Shown: positions 57,201 through 64,000 of the stretch, one piece after another
Numbering within the stretch: the stretch's first letter is position 1
Layout: every line of letters begins with the position of its first letter
NCBI GenBank assembly: GCA_030272155.1
Contig: CP126199.1
Coordinates: 3,212,501 to 3,276,500, forward strand
Length of the DNA stretch: 64,000 nucleotides
Direction of reading: 5' to 3'
From: Tetradesmus obliquus
Lineage: Eukaryota; Chlorophyta; Chlorophyceae; Sphaeropleales; Scenedesmaceae
The notes under the pieces: generated by a model
What the model was told of the DNA's origin: nothing
The model's database searches: none
The model's input: the letters and a program-made list of their open reading frames with translations, nothing else
Made by a program: the position numbers and the translations under genes

Positions 57201-60200
57201 TGGAGCTGTAGCTGTAGCTGTCGCGCGGTGAGCTGTTGAGTTGTTGTTGCTGGAGCGGCGCTTCTTCTCGGACTGGCTCAACTGGCTCTGCAGGTGGGCG
57301 ACTGGGCAGTATTTAGTTGTAGCTGTGGCTGTAGCTGTGGTGCGGTGTTGACCAGCTGATGCGGCTGGAGCGGCGCTTCTTCTCGGACTGGCTCAACTGG
57401 CTGTGCAGGTAAGTGTTACAGAATGCAGCTGCACAGGCTTTTGGCTGTAGCTGTAGCTGTCGCGCGGTGTGCTGCTGAGTTTGTGTCGCTGGAGCGGCAC
57501 CTCTTCTATGACTGGTTCAACTGGCTGTGCAGGTGGGCAACTGTGCAGCAGCTACTTGGTCACACAGTAAACACTGGCGGCTGTGGTGCCCCGGCTGTGC
57601 GATGCTTGCGTGCGTTTGTAAGACTGCTGGCAGCAACTCGCACTGCCAGCGCGCATGGCTGTTGCGGGTGTTTGCTGCTGCTGGCGTTGTTTGCGTGCCA
57701 TGCATAAATGTAACCATTTTAATTATGTGTCAACAACTTGTAACGGTGATGATATTGCTGCTGCAGTGGCTGGAACGGGCCGTCCGCGCAGGCGCAGCTG
57801 GAGCGCACGCTGCAGGCCATCTGCAAGGAGCTGGAGGCTGACGGGGTGAGCGGGGCCTGATGGTGCTGCAGCGAGTTCAGCACCATGCAATTCCATGCAA
57901 TTCGGTCTACTACAATGCTGTGCAACGTCAGTGAGGGCTGCTTCAGGACACCAGCTGATCTGTGTCTGTGCATCTGTGTGTGCGCAGTGTATGCACATGC
58001 GCATGCAGGGCCCCTGCTTCATGGGGCCGCGCGTCAGTTGCATCATCAAGTTCTCTGCTGGTGTGTGTTTGTGCCTGTACATGCATATATATTTGCAGCC
58101 TTGGGGCTTCTTTCTCACTGGCCACAACGTCCGTGGACATCAGTCTAACACCTTCTGTCACACGTTTATCTGCTCTTGCGCATTTGTCTCCTCCCTCAGG
58201 GCCCCTTCTTCATGGGCCAGGACATCAGCCTTGTGGACATCACCTTTGCGCCCATGCTGGAGCGCGCCGCAGCCAGCCTGGCCTACTACAAGGGCTTCGT
58301 GATGCGGGGGGCCGGCAAGTTCTCGGCGCTGGAGGCGTGGTTTGACGCCATGGAGGCGCGCGACACCTACCTGGGCACAAAGAGCGACCACTACACACAC
58401 GTGAGGCGGCAGTTGGGCAGGGGCGGTGTTTGCCTGGGTATGAGCACGAGCAGCGGGCAGTGCGCTAGTTGTGCCTGGGTGCATGCCGCTGGGCAGGCGT
58501 TGTACTTGATGAAATATAGTCTGCCAGTTTCTGATATGATGTGGGCAGCTAGTCGGAGGCGTGGTTTGACGCCATGGAGGCAAGGGACACCTACCTGGGC
58601 ACAAAGAGCGACCACTACACACACGTGAGGCCGCGGGGTTGATTGCATGGTTCAGTAGCACAAGATGCAGCAGCAGCGGCAGCAGGTGATGGTTTGCTGT
58701 GTGCTGGGCGTTCTGTGCTTGTGTGCTATCTTGCTGGACCAGCACCGCCTTGCGGACCAAAGACACGAATGCAATACGGGAGATTTTGTGTGAGAACTGG
58801 CGACTGCAGTCTGTTTGACGCAAGGCATTTGGTGCAGCATCAAGCATATGGCTCCGCTGACAAAGCAGCCGTTTGTGGGTCCCAGTTGCTTGCCTCACAT
58901 CACCCATTGCTGCTGCTGCTGCTGCTGCTGCTGTTCTTTCTGCCTGCTTGCCTGCCTTGCAGTGCCATGACCTGCCACCACAGTTGGGAGGTGCGTCTGC
59001 TGCTGTGCCAGGAGCAATAGGGGAGCAGCTGTCGCTGTTTTTGCTGTGGTGCTTCTATTTGCTGTGCCGGTTATTCCAAGCCACTACTGCATACTTGCAT
59101 TCTGGCTTGTGTGTGCATCATGATCAGCTTGTGAATCGCATCCAGATGCACGGCTGTGCATCACTCGACAGATGCTCAGCCCATGTTGCAGCTTGCCTGA
59201 GGTGATGAGTGCTTGTTACCTATAATGCACTCACTTCTTGTTTGTTTTGCCAGGCTGCTACTCGACGCCGGAGGGTGAGCTGTTTGCGGCAGCCCTGGAC
59301 GGCCAGGATGGCGCCAGCTGGCACCTGCCGCTGCCGCCGCTGAATGCCACATCATCGCCGGAGGCGTACTCGCCAGGGGAGAACCCGCCAGTGGATAGAC
59401 TGGCGGCAGCAGCGCGGCTGGTGCGTGGGCTGGGGCATTGGCGGTATGTGTTTAGTTATGTCGTTGCTGGAGGCAGTGAGACTGGGTGGAAAGCTGGGTA
59501 ATGGTCCAATGTCTGCCGCTGCGACTGATCTGTTAGCTGCCTGCTGTGTGGTTCTAGTTTGAACTGTGCAGCAGCATTTCACTGCTCACGCTGCCCCTCA
59601 TCTGTCCTGCTTCAGGTCGCCAACCACGCAGCAGTCGGCAGGTTTGCGCTGCGTGGCGCGGGCCAGCCTGGCCCCCGGCCTGTGTCAGCGCCGCTGGCTG
59701 ACCCATCTGGCGTGGCAGCGCTGCAGCATGAGGCAGCCATGGATGCAGCGCTGCGGCATGTTGCGCATGCGCTGCTGGTGGGCGTGCAGGAGAAGCAAGT
59801 CATGGAGCATGCGCTGCAGGTGTGTGTATCTTCGTGCGGCTGGCTGGCTGGCGATGTTAGGATGTTGAGTTGTGTGCAGGTGTTGGCACTGCTTGCTGTT
59901 GCTTCTGGCTAGGCAATATGGGATGCACTAGGCAACGCATGCGCCCTCATCATGACACCGCGGAACAGGGCTTTGGTGCAAGCAGCATTGCGATTCTGAA
60001 GCTCGTGCCACCTTCAGTTCAAAATGCTGGGCGTTAGGACAGCCCTGACAGTGTCAGGACAGGGGGTGTTTTTTGCCCGCTACAAGGCCCAGTGCTGGGC
60101 TCTTTTGCTCCCTGGTTAAAACTTGACGCTGCTGCTGCTGCTGCTGCTGTTGCTGTTACAGGTGCAGGAGGCTGGCGAGCTGGATGGCGCGGCTGCTGGG

Positions 60201-60415
60201 CGTTGCTCCGCATCCTGTTTGCCTGCTAACTTCTGCTGCTGCTGCTGCTGCTGCAGGTGCAGGAGGCTGGCGAGCTTGATGGCGCTGCTGTGGCCGCGTC
60301 AGCAGCGTACCTGCGCGACCGCGTGGGCGTGCCGCGCGACATGAAGCTGCCTGCAGCACGCCAGCTGCGTGCACACCTCAACTGGCTCATTGATAGCCTG
60401 CAGCCCGCCAGCTAA
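54280..60415 (+). CDS. Plastid glutathione S-transferase-like protein (CPYC type)
   Basis: Model: join(54280..54423,54817..54888,55534..55666,55923..55946,56284..56294,56549..56632,56945..57147,57767..57845,58200..58400,58963..58990,59254..59420,59616..59819,60257..60415), 502 residues, all phases closing. The first about 35 residues (MLCRANSAAAQQSRASSQRK onward) look like a plastid transit peptide. The thioredoxin-fold GST N-domain starts with RVKLYRDHAGWCPYCQK (CPYC at 119-122), then an 11-base micro-exon coding VWLQ, LEEKRIPYTIEKINMRCYGD, VPSGLLPVLEIDGRVVTESA and IMALLEEQFP. The helical C-domain follows with SAQAQLERTLQAICKELEAD, GPFFMGQDISLVDITFAPML and GAGKFSALEAWFDAMEARDT, plus a C-terminal extension beginning LPPQLGGCYSTPEGELF that is typical of the plant/algal subgroup. 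The CxxC site suggests glutaredoxin-like thiol chemistry. Exon edges are duplicated at five places in its introns. Confidence 0.9.
55227..55560 (+). repeat. Four tandem copies of a GST exon start with its acceptor
   Basis: TTGTCACTGCAG followed by GCCCAGGAGGCT occurs with exon-like starts at 55239, 55338, 55435 and 55534, spacing 97-99 bases. Only the fourth continues into the real exon. Copies 1 to 3 keep an intact acceptor and open frame for about 20 codons (AQEAQLGVHFTAPN and variants) but each ends in HGP and a TGA stop. Using an upstream copy would truncate the protein. Confidence 0.93.
57090..57535 (+). repeat. Four tandem copies of a GST exon end with its donor
   Basis: The end of exon 56945..57147, coding LERRFFSDWLNWLC and followed by a GT donor, recurs at about 57250-57293, 57349-57408 and 57488-57532. 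Spacing from donor to donor is 146, 115 and 124 bases. The copies are nearly identical at the nucleotide level, the last being most diverged (HLFYDWFNWLC). The spacers also share a GCTGTAGCTGTAGCTGTCGCG segment. Confidence 0.93.
58008..58065 (+). repeat. Diverged copy of a GST exon start
   Basis: After a CATGCAG acceptor, GGCCCCTGCTTCATGGGG resembles the start of the real exon at 58200 (GGCCCCTTCTTCATGGGC). Its frame stays open as GPCFMGPRVSCIIKFSAG and meets a possible donor (GTGTGT). The match is weaker than at the other sites. Confidence 0.6.
58556..58624 (+). repeat. Duplicate of GST exon 9 end with donor
   Basis: About 69 bases, coding EAWFDAMEARDTYLGTKSDH and on to the donor, repeat the end of exon 58200..58400 with only a few changes, 224 bases downstream. 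The GTGAGG donor is kept. Confidence 0.93.
60162..60280 (+). repeat. Duplicate of last GST exon start with acceptor
   Basis: GTGCAGGAGGCTGGCGAGCT follows a TTACAG acceptor at 60162 and again a CTGCAG acceptor at 60257, 95 bases apart. Each copy is preceded by a CTG run. Use of the first acceptor would put the rest of the exon out of frame. Confidence 0.9.
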
Positions 60416-61828
60416 GCAGCATACACGTGTTTTAACTGATATATTGCAGCGTTGTGTGACACGGGTGCTGTGGGCAGTGCATATACATACAGGCTGCAGC
60501 TGGCAGCCGCAGGCAAGCTTTGCATAAGTTCTTACAGCGTTGAAAGCAGTTGAGAGCTCTCAACTGCCGCTTGAGGGACTTCAGGTCAGAGTGCCAGGCT
60601 GCCTGTGTCTGTTATGAGCTCATGCATAGCAGGGCATGGGGTTAGCGGGTTAGCTGAGACATGCAGCTGTTTTCGTCACAGAGTTGATTGGGAGCGGGTC
60701 GAGAGGGTTGTTTGCTTGGTTGGTTGGTGGTTGGCTGAGAGGGTTGGTTGAGTATGAAGCTGTTGTACGACGCAGCGTTGTGTCTCTGGTGCTGTTGGTA
60801 GTACTGCCACCTAGCCTTCGCCTTGTCACAAGGTGTCAGGCTGGGAACCAACGGTCGTGTGTAACACCCTTACTACTAGTGGGTGGTACCCACTTGACTT
60901 GGGATTCAGCTGCTGTGTGTTGTGTCGATGTGCACGATGAGCATCATTGCCATAGGTATCCAATGTATATCTCCTAGCCACATCTTTGCACCAGTGGGTG
61001 CCATACAGGTGTTGCAGCCAGCCAACAACAGCAAGTGGAGGTCTGTGTTTAGCTGACCAGCAAGTGGAGGTCTGTGTTTTGCTGTGGGTACTGCAACCAG
61101 GTGCAGGACGAACATTCTTGGGTCAAGTGTTCGCAAAACAATCCTCAATGGATTTCATTCTGATGTTGCAGGCTGAAGCTCTTGTCTGGCATCCTTTGGT
61201 GTTAACCTGAGAAGTTGGAGCGGCAGGGTGGCAGGCTTGAAAGTGGGTGATATGTTCTCGCATGGTCCTGCTGGGTCGTTTGTTTGCGAAGGCTTTTGCA
61301 GAGTTCCAGACCAAGTCGTTCAGCAACCGTTCCCTGCATCTCGTTGACGACCTTCCGCAACAAACACTCCAGTGCTCACACTCAACCGAACCGGGCCGGC
61401 AGGCGTACCGAAGACTCACAGGTCGTCACATTAAATTACTTTTTTGCCTCTTGAATGCCAGTTAAAAGCCGCTTTGAAGTCTCTGGTCCGGGAGGGTCAT
61501 CAGGTGCGAAGGCAGCAGCAACTGCTTGGGTGATGCAGCTGGTTCACTCACACGAACTTGTGCGCTCATGCAAACGCCACAGGAACGCACATGTATAACA
61601 ACAGCGACAGGGCAGCATCAGCGAGAAGCAGAAGCAGGAGTACTGCTACAGGCGCAGTGACAGCAGAGTCCCTGCCTGCTGAGGAACAAGCTCTTTAATT
61701 GCCATAAAAGCTCACCCTGCAGAACTGCATGCCCAAACACAGCAAATGGATGTACGCCGCCCCGTATGCTATGACTCCCTGACGTTACCTGCTGCCCTGC
61801 ACTCTCGACTGCTGCAGCGCCGCGTGTT
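60416..61828. other. Intergenic DNA between GST-like and membrane-protein genes
   Basis: No exon was supported. The interval includes a G/T-rich stretch with repeated GGTTGGTTGG near 60700-60750 and a 29-base tandem pair, AGCAAGTGGAGGTCTGTGTT at 61030 and 61059. Bases about 61250-61450 differ in texture from the surroundings (fewer CAG/CTG triplets) but show no recognisable element. Confidence 0.45.
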
Positions 61829-62217
61829 ATGCGCTCCGGGTGTGGCGTGCTGTGCATCGGTGCAGCGCAGCTGGTGGTGGGCCTGTGCCTGCTGGGGCTG
61901 TATGAAGGCTACAAGGCATACTACTTCAACAAGTGCGTGAAGCAGCGTATGCTTATACGTCACTGAATGCAGCAGTACCGGCTGGCAGACACGGCACTGC
62001 CGGTGTCGGCACAGGCTGTGCTGCTGGTGGCAGTGCTATCAAGCAGCTTGCGTGCTGGAATTGGAAATGGAAGTGCCAGCGTCTGCAGTCAACACTTGCA
62101 ACAAGTGCACAGCTTGTACAGTTTGCACTGCGACAGGCAGCCTGCAGCAACACTGGTAGAACTGGCTTCTGGTCCCGCAGATGCTCTCAACTGTTTGCCC
62201 TGTGTTCCCCTCCGCAC

Positions 62218-62249
<32 letters not shown>

Positions 62250-64000
62250 CTGCTGCCAGGTACATAGCGCAGCTGCAGGTGGAGCAATGGAACTCCACCA
62301 GCATAGACGCGCGCGTGGGCAACTACGAAAACCCCATGGACCCGCGGTGCGCCCAGCAGCAGTAGCAGCAGCAGCAGTATAAAGAGCTGCAGGCAACACA
62401 CTTTGCAACAGCACAATGCAACGTAATGCGTACTTACATAGCTGGAAGGGACCCCCGCCAGCAGCAGCAGCGGCCGTCGGTAACAGTGTGAACGCTGGAT
62501 ACAGCAAGCGTAACACCTGCTGCTGCCGCCGGACTGTTTGTGGCCCTAGAAGCAGCCGTATCACAGAAGCAGCGCTTGGTGCAGCCAGCTGAAGCGTCAT
62601 CCTTGTGACAGCCAGCTGCATTGGGTGCCAAGCAGGCTCAGAAGCCGCAGGCTGTACAACAGCAGCAGCAGAACACTTTTGCAGAAGCACGATTTTTGGA
62701 GACTGCGTTCGCATCCTAGGGTTGCTGGTGCTCAATGTGCCTCCTTAGCTGTTCCTGTCTGATGTGCGGCAAATGGGTGGTGTTTATACTTGCTGCACGC
62801 TGCCCTGTTGCTGCTGCTGCTGCTGCTGCCAGGAGCCCCATGGGCTTCACCTTCTACCTGGCCATCATCAACAACATCTTCAGCATAGCAGGGTTGGCAG
62901 GCGTGCTCAATGCACAGGTACAGCTGCAGCAACACATATACACACGGTGGCCTGCAACGTGTTGGCAACTTGCATCTGCTGCAGCGGTTGTGAAGTATCA
63001 AGCTATTGCAAGTGCCTACGCAATGCATTTGTACTGCCTATGCCAAGACCTGCACATTGCACAGCCTGGAGGCCCGTGCCAGCACCACCACGCTTGTACC
63101 TATCAGCGCCTGGTGTGCATGGACCTCACATGTCTCATGCTGCTGACAAGTACTTGCTCATGGCTGCTTGATAACCAGCAACAGCTTGCCAGCCGCGGCT
63201 GCAGCACCATCTTGCAAAATCAAACTTGTTCCAAGCTGCCGCTGCATGTCTGCTGTCATTTTGCGCGTCATGTGTGCTGCTGCCTCCATTGTGGCGTGCA
63301 GCGTGAGCTGGTGATCGCGTTCTTTGCCTACAACGCGGCACAGATGGTGCTCAGCTTCCACTTCTTCGTGGACATGGCCACAGACGCAGGTGGGGGCACA
63401 TAAACGTGCACCACATCCTTAATGTGTTGTGCAACACGCCTTGTTGCAGTGCTGCTTCTTGCATCTCGTACACACAGATGGTGCTCAGCTTCCACTTCTT
63501 CGTGGACATGGTCACAGACGCAGGTGGGTCGTAGCTTGCGCACAACACATCCCTGGTATGTTCAAGAGCACACCATGTTACAGTGCTGCTTCTTGCACAG
63601 TGCTCAGCTTCCACTTCTTCGTGGACATGGTGACAGACGCAGGTGGGGGCACAGGCGCCACAAACTATGGGATGGTACTGTGTTTACAAGCATGCTGCTG
63701 CTTGCATCTGTGACGCATACCTGCAACTCTCAGTAGTGGTTCCGCTTGCTGCTCAAACAGCTTTGCTGCTGCGCGGCCTGGCCACCGCCTGAACATCGCC
63801 TGGTGCAGCCGCCCTGCTTGCACGCTTCAAACTGCTACACATACTTCAATCACAGCCCACTGCTGCTGCTGCTGCCGCTGCTGCTGCTGTTGCTGCTCCT
63901 GCTGCTGCCGCAGGCATCAACTACAGCGGCGAGCCTCCCATGCTGACCGCGTACGAAAAAGCCTCTGCTGCCTTCCTGTTCTTCAACTTTGTGCTGTCTG
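61829..64000 (+). CDS. Multi-span membrane protein, 3' end beyond window
   Basis: Model so far: join(61829..61932,62260..62346,62833..62917,63302..63389,63914..>64000), phases closing. The start ATG gives MRSGCGVLCIGAAQLVVGLC, a first membrane span with little before it. A hydrophilic loop follows (YIAQLQVEQWNSTSIDARVG with an NST sequon, then ENPMDPR), then a span (GFTFYLAIINNIFSIAGLAG), another in REL-VIAFFAYNAAQMVLSFHFF, and the start of a fourth (SAAFLFFNFVLS) at the window end. Four spans with one larger loop recall tetraspanin- or MARVEL-like topology, but I see no CCG motif and make no family claim. Tandem copies of the fourth exon's end lie in the intron after it. Confidence 0.72.
63339..63642 (+). 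repeat. Three copies of an exon end with donor
   Basis: ATGGTGCTCAGCTTCCACTT and the following bases to the GACGCAG|GTGGG donor occur at 63343-63389 (in the exon), 63478-63523 and about 63599-63642. Donor spacing is 134 and 119 bases. The copies differ by one or two bases (GCC, GTC and GTG at one codon). The second and third are each preceded by a CACAG that could act as an acceptor. Confidence 0.93.

Overview
The window is nuclear DNA from a green alga, most likely a chlorophycean (Sphaeropleales or Chlamydomonadales type). The basis is intron-dense genes, GC-rich exons, near-uniform GT..GCAG introns, abundant CAG/CTG repeats on both strands, and gene families typical of the lineage: a SWEET transporter, a SAS-4/CPAP centriole protein, a CCA1/ROC40-type MYB and algal MIP channels. 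No prokaryotic, organellar, tRNA or rRNA feature was recognised. Gene models were spliced by hand using splice consensus, reading phase and protein family patterns; only exon sets whose phases close are given as joins.

Layout: a long near-perfect palindrome (76-192); SWEET sugar transporter (-, 950-3145); large coiled-coil protein (+, 3707-9605); SAS-4/CPAP (+, 9901-14851); an ~81-bp minisatellite with 16 units (about 16085-17370); plastid-type SAM methyltransferase (-, 18752-21455); WDR44-like WD-repeat protein (+, 22012-26648); an unresolved exon-like block (27625-28085); two tandem aquaporins with identical intron positions (+, 28835-32069 and 34465-37561); a secreted Cys-rich protein (-, 41227-42057); a ROC40/REVEILLE-type MYB (-, 45553-50515); a two-finger CCCH protein (-, 52117-53923); a plastid GST-like protein (+, 54280-60415); and a multi-span membrane protein cut by the window end (+, 61829 onward).

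The genes do not form one pathway. Neighbours are often divergent (SWEET/coiled-coil, methyltransferase/WDR44, CCCH/GST) with 350-560 bp between start codons. The coiled-coil gene sits 295 bp upstream of SAS-4 on the same strand, which makes a shared centriole or cytoskeletal role possible but unproven.

The most unusual signal is recurrent: in at least three genes (WDR44-like, GST-like, terminal membrane protein) the edge of an exon together with its splice site has been tandemly copied into the neighbouring intron, giving strings of decoy 5' or 3' splice sites. The GST-like gene alone has five such sites, one with four acceptor copies whose upstream versions each end in an in-frame stop.
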